From contig NZ_JANAVJ010000008.1 of NCBI RefSeq assembly GCF_024213375.1, forward strand, positions 1-64,000: a stretch of 64,000 nt of DNA, given 5' to 3'. Source of the stretch: Paenibacillus sp. MZ04-78.2 (lineage in GTDB: Bacteria > Bacillota > Bacilli > Paenibacillales > NBRC-103111). The translations under genes and the position numbers were made by a program. How positions within the stretch are numbered: the first letter of the stretch is position 1; each line of letters opens with the position of its first letter. Of this stretch, positions 42,381-52,400 are shown in pieces. The notes below the pieces were generated by a model. The model was not told the origin of the DNA. It saw only the letters and a list, made by a program, of their open reading frames with translations, and made no database searches.

Positions 42381-43298
42381 TTACCTCCTCTGCTTCGGAT
42401 TAAATGTGTTTTGCAGCCCGTCGCCGAGCAGGTTGAACGCCAGCATCGTCAGCGAGATGAAAAACGCCGGAAAGAACAGCCGCCACCAATAGCCGGATAA
42501 AATCGTCGGCAGCGCATCGTTCGCCATCGTGCCCCAGCTCGCCAGCGGAGGCTGGATGCCAAGACCGAGGAAGCTGAGGAACGCTTCCGCGAAGATCGCC
42601 GACGGGACGGAGAACGTCACCTGCACGATAATGACGCCAAAAGCATTCGGCAGCAGATGCTTGCGGATGATGCTCCAAGGACTCGCTCCGAGCGTCCGCG
42701 AAGCCAGCACATACTCGGACGACGCCAGCTGAAGCACCTGCCCGCGCACGATCCGGGCCATGCCGATCCAGCCGGTCGCCGTTAGCGCGATGATGATGGT
42801 GAACAAGCCCGGGCCCATGACGACCATCAGCAGGATTACGATCAGCAGGTACGGAATGCCGTACAGAATGTCGACAATCCGCATCATGATGTTGTCAACC
42901 CGCCCGCCAAAGTAGCCGGCGATGCCCCCGTATACGACGCCGATGAGAAAATCGATGAGCGCCGCGACGACGCCGACGGTCAGCGATATGCGGGAGCCGA
43001 ACAAGATGCGCGCGAACACGTCGCGGCCAAGCTCGTCGGTGCCGAACCAATGCTCGGCCGACGGGGCCTGATTGCCATTCAGCAGGTTTTGCTTGGAGTA
43101 GCTCTGGTCCGTCAGCCAAGGCCCGACGATCGAAAGCGCCGCCAGCGCAACGATGAAAATAAGTCCGAGCAGGGCCAGCTTGTTCTTGAACAGCCGGATG
43201 CGCGCCTGCTGCCAGAGCGTCAGCTGCGGCCGGACGATCGCTTCCATGGGGCCGACGCGTTTTTGCATCGGTACAAATAGGTGATCGGGAACCGACAT
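42381..43298 (-). CDS. dppC: Dipeptide ABC transporter permease
   Basis: This encodes 305 residues. The ATG at 43298 is chosen because AGGAGG sits at proper distance; an ATG six bases upstream is too close. Six membrane segments follow a cytoplasmic N-terminus. LGTDELGRDVFARILFGSRI and the EAFLSFLGLGIQPP segment are typical of DppC/OppC. It pairs with DppB and lies 28 bp after it, with DppD five bases downstream. Confidence 0.93.
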   Translation of the reverse strand: MSVPDHLFVPMQKRVGPMEAIVRPQLTLWQQARIRLFKNKLALLGLIFIVALAALSIVGPWLTDQSYSKQNLLNGNQAPSAEHWFGTDELGRDVFARILFGSRISLTVGVVAALIDFLIGVVYGGIAGYFGGRVDNIMMRIVDILYGIPYLLIVILLMVVMGPGLFTIIIALTATGWIGMARIVRGQVLQLASSEYVLASRTLGASPWSIIRKHLLPNAFGVIIVQVTFSVPSAIFAEAFLSFLGLGIQPPLASWGTMANDALPTILSGYWWRLFFPAFFISLTMLAFNLLGDGLQNTFNPKQRR

Positions 43299-43326
43299 CC
43301 TCATCCCTCCTTTCTATGCATCCCTT

Positions 43327-44259
43327 CTATGCATCCTTTCTATGCAGCTTGATGCGGGGATCGATCAGACTGTACACGACATCGACCAGGAACATCATGA
43401 AGATGAGCAGGGTGCTGTAGAACACCGTCGTTCCCATGATGACCGCATAATCCCGGTTGTTGATCCCGTCCACAAAATATTTCCCCATGCCCGGAATCGC
43501 AAAAATTTTCTCGATCACAAAGCTGCCCGTCAGCACGTTCGCAAGCAATGCGCCGACTAACGTAACGACCGGAAGCACCGCGTTGCGCAGGGCGTGCTTG
43601 AACACAATCGTCGCCGGCGAAAGCCCTTTGGCCCTGGCCGTCTCGATGTAGTCCTGCGTCAACACTTCGACCATATTGGCCCGCGTCAGCCTCGCAATGA
43701 TCGCGATCGGTCCGGTGGACAGCGCGACCGCAGGCAGCACGACATGCTTCCATGTCCCCCACGTCGCCACCGGCAGCAGCTCCCATTCCACCGCGATGTA
43801 TTTGATCAGCAGCGGAGCCACGACGAAATTGGGCACCGCGATGCCGATGACGGCAAGCACCATGGCGATGTAGTCGATCAGGCCGTTTTGCCGGAGCGCG
43901 GCCGCCGTTCCGAGCGCAATGCCCGATGCAATGGCAAGGAGAAGCGACACGATGCCGAGCTGGAACGAGACTGGGAAGCCGCGTTCGATCATCGCGTTCA
44001 CGCTTTCCGGATAATGCGAGATCGACGGCCCGAGATCCAGCGTAAGCAGCGACTTCAAGTAAAGCGCGTACTGGACGTACACCGGCTTATCCAAATGGTA
44101 GAACGCCATCATGTTCTGGACGACGGCCGGATTGGCCTCCTTGCCGTCCCGGTCGAACGGCGAGCCCGGAATCGTATGCATCAAGAAAAACGTAATCGTG
44201 ACGATGAGCCACAGCGTCACCAGCATGGACACGAATCTTTTCAAAAGGTACGGCGCCAC
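43327..44259 (-). CDS. dppB: Dipeptide ABC transporter permease
   Basis: This encodes about 310 residues. I chose GTG at 44259, which has GGGTGAT close upstream and begins APYLLKRFVSMLVTLWLIV; an in-frame TTG at 44280 would overlap the dppA end. It has six membrane segments. PGSPFDRDGKEANPAVVQNM and the EAA-loop region TARAKGLSPATIVFKHALRN identify DppB/OppB. It is translationally close to dppA (14 bp). Confidence 0.92.
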   Translation of the reverse strand: MAPYLLKRFVSMLVTLWLIVTITFFLMHTIPGSPFDRDGKEANPAVVQNMMAFYHLDKPVYVQYALYLKSLLTLDLGPSISHYPESVNAMIERGFPVSFQLGIVSLLLAIASGIALGTAAALRQNGLIDYIAMVLAVIGIAVPNFVVAPLLIKYIAVEWELLPVATWGTWKHVVLPAVALSTGPIAIIARLTRANMVEVLTQDYIETARAKGLSPATIVFKHALRNAVLPVVTLVGALLANVLTGSFVIEKIFAIPGMGKYFVDGINNRDYAVIMGTTVFYSTLLIFMMFLVDVVYSLIDPRIKLHRKDA

Positions 44260-44273
44260 TCGATCACCCGCTT

Positions 44274-45098
44274 TTAACAAAATGAAGTTCGCATGGCCAG
44301 TTCCGTCATCACGAGCATTGCTTGATACGCCTCCAGAATGTTTTTGGCTTGAAAGGAAACGACCGGCGAGCCCTGCTCAATCGTCGTTCCCGGCATCAGA
44401 TGCGCCCATTCCGCCTGCCCGTAATTGGCGAATTCGACCGACAGCACCGGACTATCCGGGGGCGTTAAGGGCTTCACGCGGCTGCGAGCCTCAAGCGCTT
44501 CCCTCGTTTTCTCACGCAGCAGCTGTCCGCTCTTCTCCGGCGTCAAGCAGAGCGCCGCCGTCCGCGAGATGCGCCGCTTGACGATGGCCGTCGTCACCCC
44601 CGGAATCAACGCCTCCGCTTCCTCCGCCGTCTCGTCGTCTCCCGCCACGAGCAGGACCGGCACGCCGTAATGACCCGCGACGAACGCATTGAAGCCGAGC
44701 TCTCCGATTGCCGTATCGTTGATGTACATGTTCCGCACGCCGAAAATCATCGTGTGGCTGAGCACGCCCTTCCTTGCAGCCCGTGTATGGTAGCCCAGAA
44801 AAGCGGCCCCGGCGAAGCTGGCGTCAAGCCCCTGCACCATCGAAAACGGCTTGACGTCCCCCGAAATCAGCTGCGTCTCCGGATGAAGCTTTTCGATCAG
44901 CAGGTTGTTCATCTTGGAGTGGCTGTCGTTGACCACAACTTCCCCACATCCCTCTTGGAATGCCGTTTCAATGACATGATTGGCTTCTGCGGTCATAATG
45001 AGCCGGCCTCTTTCGTAGTTGTGCTTGCCGGAATCGACAAACGTCGCATCGACGAGTCCGGTAATGCCTTCCATATCGATCGAAATGTACAGTTTCAT
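44274..45098 (-). CDS. dppA: D-aminopeptidase DppA
   Basis: This encodes 274 residues from the ATG at 45098 behind TTGGAGG. The zinc ligands known from B. subtilis DppA occur at identical positions: Asp8 and Glu10 (SIDMEG), His60 (NDSHSK), His104 (LGYHTRA) and Glu133 (IGELGF), with His115 (LSHTM) at the proposed catalytic position. The enzyme removes N-terminal D-amino acids such as D-Ala from peptides and assembles as a self-compartmentalised decamer in the cytoplasm. It is the first gene of the operon. A terminator hairpin lies only about 29 bp before the start. Confidence 0.95.
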   Translation of the reverse strand: MKLYISIDMEGITGLVDATFVDSGKHNYERGRLIMTAEANHVIETAFQEGCGEVVVNDSHSKMNNLLIEKLHPETQLISGDVKPFSMVQGLDASFAGAAFLGYHTRAARKGVLSHTMIFGVRNMYINDTAIGELGFNAFVAGHYGVPVLLVAGDDETAEEAEALIPGVTTAIVKRRISRTAALCLTPEKSGQLLREKTREALEARSRVKPLTPPDSPVLSVEFANYGQAEWAHLMPGTTIEQGSPVVSFQAKNILEAYQAMLVMTELAMRTSFC

Positions 45099-45126
45099 CG
45101 CTCCATCCTCCAATTCAATTTGTAGA

Positions 45127-45192
45127 TAAAAAAATCCAGCAAACGACAACCGGCAGCCGCAAGGCTTCCAAGCGTATCGTTTGCTGGATTTT
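45127..45192 (-). terminator. Terminator or attenuator just before dppA
   Basis: A perfect 16-bp stem (45131-45146 with 45177-45192) is followed on the minus strand by a T7 run. It ends about 29 bp before dppA. It may simply end the upstream gene, but no promoter fits between it and dppA, so it may regulate readthrough. Confidence 0.88.
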
Positions 45193-45231
45193 ATTTACGC
45201 GTATGTCGCCATACTAATAAACAAAGCAGCG

Positions 45232-45585
45232 TTAACCGGCCCCTGACGTACCGGAATCGCAATCCCGGCCGTTCAAGGCCATTTTGTATTTTTTTTGCGC
45301 ATCCTTGAAGGCGACGATGATCGCTTTCTGCGACGAGCCGTGGTACCTTCGCTTGATTTCGTCGGCGACCGGCTCGAACGCCAGAATGCTCTGCCCGACG
45401 AATAAGGAGCGGACAAATTGCGAGGTTAACGGAATGGTGGACGAGCAGCCCGCATCCACGATTTTGTGGTTGGTCGTATCCACGACAAGTCCGATGAAAA
45501 ATGCGCTGTACTGCTGAGTAATCGGATTATTGAGAGATGTCTGCGCATCGCCGACCACGTAAACCGTGTCTTTATCGTAATCCAT
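45232..45585 (-). CDS. DUF3870 domain protein
   Basis: This encodes 117 residues. VYVVGDAQTSLNNPITQQYS, GLVVDTTNHKIVDAGCSST and VRSLFVGQSI follow the pattern of DUF3870 proteins, which have no known function. The C-terminus has KRRYHGSSQKAIIVAFKDAQ. ATG follows AGGGAGACG. It lies upstream of dppA in the same orientation, separated by the hairpin at 45127-45192; if that hairpin is read through, this gene would be the true first gene of the transcript. Confidence 0.75.
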   Translation of the reverse strand: MDYDKDTVYVVGDAQTSLNNPITQQYSAFFIGLVVDTTNHKIVDAGCSSTIPLTSQFVRSLFVGQSILAFEPVADEIKRRYHGSSQKAIIVAFKDAQKKYKMALNGRDCDSGTSGAG

Positions 45586-45860
45586 ACTCGTCTCCCTTTA
45601 TCGGCGTCCTTGGACCGGACGAACAGGGATGTGGTAAGGGAAGCTTCCCGCGACCTGCCGCCTTCGGACGCACCATTTGTATGCGCTTACGTATTTGATC
45701 TTGCAGCTTATCGAAGGAACGCCTTGGAACAATTGTTAAACTTTCGTTAAAATTGCTATAACCAATTCTATTATAATAAACTCCGCTGCGTCTGAATAGC
45801 TGTATTTCACAATTTTATTAATGATTTATCGATGATACGACGATGAAAGGGGACAGAAGA
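45586..45860. other. Noncoding region upstream of the DUF3870 gene
   Basis: No gene seen. An AT-rich core (about 45725-45785) contains TATTATAATA on the minus strand and should carry the promoter of the DUF3870 gene, and possibly of the whole dpp operon. Confidence 0.4.
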
Positions 45861-45892
45861 AAAAGCCGACCATCCCTCAAGGATGACCGGCT
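45861..45892 (-). terminator. Terminator of the 57-residue gene
   Basis: AGCCGGTCATCC pairs with GGATGGTCGGCT on the minus strand (one internal mismatch pair), followed by TTTTTCTTCT, 15 bp past the stop. Confidence 0.75.
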
Positions 45893-45906
45893 ATCGGCTT
45901 CACACG

Positions 45907-46080
45907 CTACTCCAGACGGTAATCGTCGATTTTCTCCCCGTCTTCCCACACCTCAACGAACAAGGCGTCGCACTCCTCAAAATCGGACGGCTTGAACGAG
46001 AGAGCTTTCTCCTCGTCCTCGCCCACATACACATTTTCTATCCCGTCCTCATTGAACGAGAGAATGACATACAGCTTCAT
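45907..46080 (-). CDS. Small acidic hypothetical protein
   Basis: This encodes 57 residues: MKLYVILSFNEDGIENVYVG to an acidic C-terminus FVEVWEDGEKIDDYRLE. ATG lies behind CTGGAGG at ideal spacing, and a terminator follows, so this is a genuine small gene. It is highly acidic. I do not recognise a family. It lies between the DUF3870 gene and a DinB-like fragment, with no clear link to either. Confidence 0.75.
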   Translation of the reverse strand: MKLYVILSFNEDGIENVYVGEDEEKALSFKPSDFEECDALFVEVWEDGEKIDDYRLE

Positions 46081-46136
46081 TCCAGAACCTCCAGCAGCTA
46101 AACCTTTTTTATATTGATGCCAAAATAAACGGCTAA

Positions 46137-46412
46137 TTAAACGTTGTTCTTCAAAATTTGACGATTCAGATGGTATTCCATATGTTCAACATAATCGTCA
46201 ATGAGCCATTGCAAGCTTTTCGTTTCCTGATTGCCCGTGACACATGGGGATGACAGCTTTTCGGCCGGTATTTTTTCAATGACCTTCAAGGCTTCTTTTG
46301 GAGACCATTTGCCGGGCATGGGCCTCTCGGATACCTCGGTTTCGGACAACCGGCCGAACTGCTCCGGAACCGTACGCAGCCAATACTTTAAACGTTCCGC
46401 TGCTTTCTCCAT
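46137..46412 (-). pseudogene. DinB-like protein with internal deletion
   Basis: This frame of 91 residues begins KLKYWLRTVPEQFGRLSETE, then SERPMPGKWSPKE, and passes straight to ALKVIEKIPAEKLSSPC and LQWLIDDYVEHMEYHLNRQI. In DinB_2-type proteins (about 150-175 residues) the first segment is followed by a His-containing helix and a middle bundle that are missing here. The join is in frame, so a product could be made, but it would lack two helices and a metal-binding His. A strong ribosome-binding site (GGGAGG) remains. It lies directly after the NRPS gene. Confidence 0.6.
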
Positions 46413-46495
46413 CGTATTTCCTCCCTTATCTCAAATGAATAATAACGTTTCTACATACTATTTCTTCGTTCGTCCGGGCTCACCTTTTTTCCAGC

Positions 46496-49400
46496 TTAAA
46501 TGAATCCGACTTCCCGGCAGTATCGCAGCATATCGTCCATCTGCTTATCGCTGATTGCCTGCCATTCGAACCCGAGCTTCTTCAGCAGCAGGATCGTTTT
46601 CTCCGAAGCCAGCGTAAACCGGGTCTGCTCCTGCTGCTCCAGCCAGCCGTAATGAAGCATCAGGCTCTCGATCTCCTCCCGGCAAAAGCCTTCTTCGTAC
46701 CTGTTCTTCATATAATCAATGAACTCGTCGAGCGTCCCCGTTGCCATTCTTCCTCCCGAGCGGCCGTTCCCCAGTACGCGGTGCATACTCTCATAATGCG
46801 GGTTGTACAAATGGAATATTTCGTCCTTCAGCGCAGCAGGCTTCATGAGTAGGACAATCGCTTGGCTGACCCGATCGACGCAGGAAAAATCGATATCGGC
46901 CTCCAGCCGGGGCACCATGCCGAGGCGGATAAACGATTTGAGCGTCGCGTAAAAAGCGTTTTCCTCGATGTTTTGCTGGAACTTGCCCGTATCCGATTGA
47001 AAGACAAGGTTCCCTATCCGGTAAATGCTGGTGCCGAGCCCTTGAGCCCGCGCCTGCACGACCCGCTTCTCCGCTTCGAATTTGGATTTGGTGTAATAGT
47101 TCTCGTACTGCTGCCCCCGGTCCAAATCGTATTCGGTAAAATAAGCCGCAGACTGTCCCGGAATATGTCCGGTCGCGACGCCCAGGGTGGACATATGATG
47201 CACGTCTTTGGTCCGGTGCATGCGGGCAAACGCCAGCAGCCGCTCGGTCGAAGCGATGTTATGGCTTTCGAAGTGCGAGTAACTGCCGTAATGCTTCACC
47301 GTCGCCGCTGAATGCACGATGCAGTCGACGGTGCGCGCGAGCTCCAGATACGTTTCCTCATCCAGCCCCAAGCTATCCTGCGACAAATCCCCCCGGTAAA
47401 TCCGAATTCGGCGGTCGAATTGCGCTTCCACGGCATCGCCTGCGAAATAAAAGGCCAGCTTCGCAAGCAATCGTTCCCGCGCTTCCGCCTCCGTCGCCGC
47501 ACGCACCAGAACGAGAACCGTGGCCGCGGTTCCGGCTAACAGCTCCCGCAGCAAATGGATGCCCAAATACCCGGTGGCTCCCGTCAGCAAAATGTCGCTG
47601 TACCCGCCGCTATCCCGCGTCAGGTCGAGCTGAGCGTACCGTTCGTTCCTCGCCCGGTATGCGACGGTCTCTTCGTCGAATCGCTCCATCGCGTCGTCAC
47701 GGCGGGCTGTCTTCAATTGCTCCAGCTTGGCGGTCAAATAGTTGGCCTTTGGCTTCACCTTGGCGGACAAGGACGCAATCGTCTGGTGCTCGAAGACGTC
47801 ATTGACCCCGATATCCAAGTCCTGCTGTAGCCTTGCAGTCATCGCAGCCGCCTTCAGCGAATGTCCGCCGAGCTCGAAGAAATTATCGTGAACGCCTATA
47901 TCAGGAACGCTCAGAAGCTCCCCCCATACGGCCGCGATCTTTCTCTCAATGTCCGTACGCGGGACGACGCGGTCGCGCCCCGCTGCGGCACGCTCGCCCG
48001 GAGCGGGCTCGGGCAGTGCCCTGCGGTCAATTTTGCCGTTGGGCGTGAGCGGCATGTTCTTTAACGGGACGAAATACGAGGGCAGCATATACTCCGGCAG
48101 CGCCTTGGACAAGTGCTCCTTGACGACCTTAACCGGGAGTTTTTCCGTCCCGGCGAAGTAAGCGCACAACTCCTTGCCGCCGCTGCCGTCCTCCCGGGCG
48201 ATCACGACCGCTTCCCGGATCGAAGGATGGTTCAGCAGCGCATTCTCAATCTCTCCAAGCTCAATCCGAAACCCGCGGATTTTCACCTGATGGTCCAAGC
48301 GGCCCAAAAATTCCAGCGCGCCCTCCGGGGTCCAGCGCGCGAGGTCGCCCGTCTTGTACATGCGCCCCTCCCCGACGAACGGGTCGGGCACGAATTTCTC
48401 CGCCGTCAGGCGCTCGTCGTTGAAATAGCCCCTGCCGACGCCGTCCCCAGCGATGTACAGCTCTCCCGGCACGCCGGGCGGCTGAACGTGCAAGCGGTCG
48501 TTCAACAGGTAGATGCGCGTGTTTGCAATCGGCTTTCCGATGGGCGGAAGCTCCGGGATCGGGCCGTTCGGGTCGATCGTATGGGCCGTTGCGACATGCG
48601 TTTCCGACGGGCCGTAATGATTGTGAAGGAAAACCTGATGCCGCTGGAGATGCGTCTTGAATTTGTCCGGGACGGCCAACGGCTCTCCAGCCGTTATGAT
48701 GTGGCGCACCGACGCCGGAAGCTTGTCGGCATACGCGCTCTCGTTCAGGATGAGCTTCAAATACGAGACGGGCAGGAACAGGACCTGAATCTGCCGTTCT
48801 TCGATAAGCCGCAGCAGCTTATCCGGGCTCCGCCGGGTTTCATTCGTCACGAGATGCAAGGCGCCCCCCGCCAGCAGGGCGGACCATATTTCCTGCGAGC
48901 TGACATCGAAGCTGAGCGTCGTAAATTGCAGCACGCTGCGGCTGTAATCGACGCTCGTGTGCCGAAACTGGTGGTGAAGCAGATTGACCATATTGCGGTG
49001 CTCGATCATGACGCCCTTCGGCTTTCCGGTCGTTCCCGACGTATAAATCACGTACAGCAAATCGCTTGGACGGCTGCGGGGCGGAGGATTATCCGCCGCT
49101 TCCTCATAGGCGGCATTCGTATCCAGACACAGCTTCATGCCGTCAAACTCGACCCGATCCGCCAAGTGCGTATGTGTCAGCAAGAGACGGGCCCGGCTGT
49201 TGTCCAGCATATATTTTATACGGTCGGCGGGATAATCCGGATCGATCGGAAGGTAAGCCCCTCCCGCCTTCAAAATGCCAAGCAGACCGACGATCATGTC
49301 CGGAGACCGCTCGGTCATCAGTCCGACAAGCTGCTCCGGCCGCACGCCGTGGCGAATCAGGACGGCCGCCAGCCGGTTCGCCCGGTCGTTCAACTGCCGG

Positions 49401-52400
49401 TAAGTGAGCGCTTCGTCCCCGAATACGACAGCCGGCCGGTCCGGCGTCTGCCGCGCTTGCTCCTCAAACCATCCGTGAATCGTCAACTCGCGATCGTACG
49501 CGGATTCGGTTTGATTCCGCCCCTCCACCTGCTCCTTTATTTCCGCTTCCGAAAGCAATCGCAGCTCGGACAGCCGCTTTTCCTCCGAAGCCAACGCATC
49601 CTCCAATATCCGCACATACTGGTTCGCCATCCGCTCGATCGTATCCCGCACGAACAGATCGGTGCAGTATTGGAAATCGATCCGGAGCGTCTCTTCCATT
49701 TCCTTCGCATCAAGTATCAGATCGTATTTGGAGATCGGGTCTACGTACCGCTGAACGGTGATCCGGCTACCGTCGATCGACGGCGTCGTCGTGCGGCCCG
49801 TATTTTGCATGACGAATATCGTATCAAACAGCGGGCTGCGTTCCGGCACTCGGGGAATGCGCAGCGATTGCATCATCCGTTCCAGATCGTAGTCCTGATG
49901 CTCGAAGGCGGCAAGCAGAATCGACTTCAGCTCCTGCAAATAGTTGGCGAACGTTTTCGTCCGCTCCGGGAAGCTCCGGACCGGCATCGTGTTGACGAAC
50001 ATGCCGATCAGCGGCTGTAGTTCGGTTTGCGGGCGGCTGGCGACAGGAACGCCGACGATGATGTCCTCCTGGCCGGAATACCGGGCAAGCAGCACATTGT
50101 AAGCAGCGAGCAGGATCATGTACAAGGTGGTATCCGTCCGAAGGGCGAACTGTTTCAAGCGCACTGTCAATCCGGCATCCAGCCGAAGCGGGTAAGTATC
50201 GCCCCGGAAGCTTTGGAAGCCCGGTCTTTCCTTGTCGGTCGGCAGTTGCAGGATCGGGAGCTCCCCGGACAAGGCCGCCAGCCAATACTCGCGCTGCTGC
50301 GCCTCCTCCTCCGGTTTGCGGCCATTCAGCCAGAAGGCATAATCTTTGAATTGGATCGTCGGACGGGGCAGCTCCTCCCCCCGGTACAACCGGCTCCATT
50401 CCTCGAAAAACACGTGCATCGAGACGCCGTCCACAATAATATGGTGGAAATCCAGCATCAAATAATGAAGCTCTTCGGAGCAGCTAATGAGTCCGGCCCG
50501 GAATAACAGCGACTTCCCGAGATCGAAGGGGACGACGAACGCGGACATCAGCCGCTCCGCTTCTTCTTCCGCCGCCGCATGAAATTGCATTTGAAACGTC
50601 GCACGGGGCCAGATGGTCTGCGCAAGCTCCCCGTCCACCCATGCGAAAGCCGTACGGAGCGATTCGTGCCGCTCGATCATTTGCTCAAAAGTCCGCTCCA
50701 TCCGCCGCCGGTCGACGCTCCCTTCGATCTTGAGCAGCATCGGAGTGTTATAGGCCGTCCCCACCTGCTCCATCTGCCCGATGAAGAAGAGGCGCTTTTG
50801 CGCCGGATGAAGGGGATAATGCTCCCGCTCGGGCGCTTTTTCAATCGCCTGACCGCCTCCGGCCGGTTTGCCCGCTTGACCGATCCGCTCCGCTTGCTCA
50901 CGGATGGTCGCATGCTCGAACAACTCCGCAATCGACAGCCGGACGCCGAAGCGCCGTTCGATCTTTCCGCGCAGAACGGCGACATGCAGCGAATGACCTC
51001 CGGCGTCGAAGAAGCGGTCATGAACGCCGACCGTCCGCAAGCCGAGCAGCTCCTTCCACAGCTCCGCCAGTCCCTGTTCCGCCTCGCTGGCCGGAGGCGC
51101 GTAAGAAGCCGACTCCGCCTCTCTCTCAGGTTCGGGCAGCGCGCGCCGGTCGACCTTGCCGTTCGCATTGATAGGCAGCCTCGAAAGCATGACGAACCAG
51201 GACGGAACCATGTAATTTGGCAACTGCTCCGCCAGAAACGCCGACAGCTCGCTGCGGGTGAGAGGCTCTTCGGATACGACGTATGCGCACAGGTACGCAC
51301 GGCCGGCATCGTCTTCGCGCGCGATTACGATGCAATCAAGCACCCGGTCATGCAGCCGGAGCCGCTGCTCGATTTCGCCCGTTTCGACCCGGAAACCGCG
51401 AATTTTCACCTGATGATCGAGGCGTCCCACATATTCGATGGACCCGTCCGGCAGCCACCGGGCCAAGTCCCCCGTCCGGTACAGCCGCTCCCCCTCGCGG
51501 AACGGATGGGCGACGAATTTCTCCTCCGTCAGCTGCGGCCAGTTCAAATATCCCCGGGCCAGACCGATGCCGGAAATGCACAATTCCCCGGGAACCCCCA
51601 CCGGCTGCGGCTCGCCGCAGGCATCCAAAATATACAGCCGAACATTGTTCAGCGGCTTCCCGATCGGAATATTATCCGAGTGCGCCGCAACAAGCTGCGT
51701 CGTGGTGATGATCGTATTTTCGGTAGGCCCGTATACGTTGTAAATAAGGTAGCTTTGCGGGTGGAATGTCTTCAGTTTCTCCCCGCCCGTCATCAGCACG
51801 CGGAGCGAGCGATTCGGAAGCTTCATGAACTGCTCGCCGAGCTGAGTCGGCAAGAAACTGATCGTAATGCCGTGCCGGTTGAAGTACCCGTTCAGTTCCG
51901 CAGCATCAAGCCGGATATGCTCGGGAATGATATGTACCGCTGCCCCGGAAATAAGATAAGGAAAAGTTTCCAAAATCGAGGCGTCGAACCCGACACTGCA
52001 ATATTTGCTGCTGCGGTCCTCCATCGTGACCCCAAAATACGAGCAATGCCATTCGCAAAAATGGACAAGCGACCGATGCTCGATCAGCGTGCCCTTCGGC
52101 TGGCCGGTGGAGCCGGATGTATAGATGACATAAGCTAAACCGGACGGTTCCGCAAACTCCGGCAAAGGAGACGCATCCCCGTCATGCATCCGCCGGTCCG
52201 CGAGATCGACGACTTGGCCCTCATAGGCAAACGGAAGCGCCGATTCCCCCTCCGTGAGCAGCAGCTTCGCTCCGCTATCCTCCAAAATGTAGCGGATGCG
52301 CTCCGGGGGATAATTCGGATCGATCGGCACATACGCCGCGCCCGCTTTCAGCACCGCCAGAATACCGGCGAACATCGACAGCGTGGGGCGCATCATGACG

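Noticed and set aside
45098-45230. Riboswitch before dppA
   Set aside because: Only a simple terminator stem is visible; no conserved aptamer pattern.
48113-50020. Long open frames on the plus strand opposite the NRPS (also 50579-52138)
   Set aside because: They mirror GC-rich codons of the NRPS, are very rich in Arg, His and Pro, lack ribosome-binding sites and cross the adenylation and condensation motifs on the other strand.
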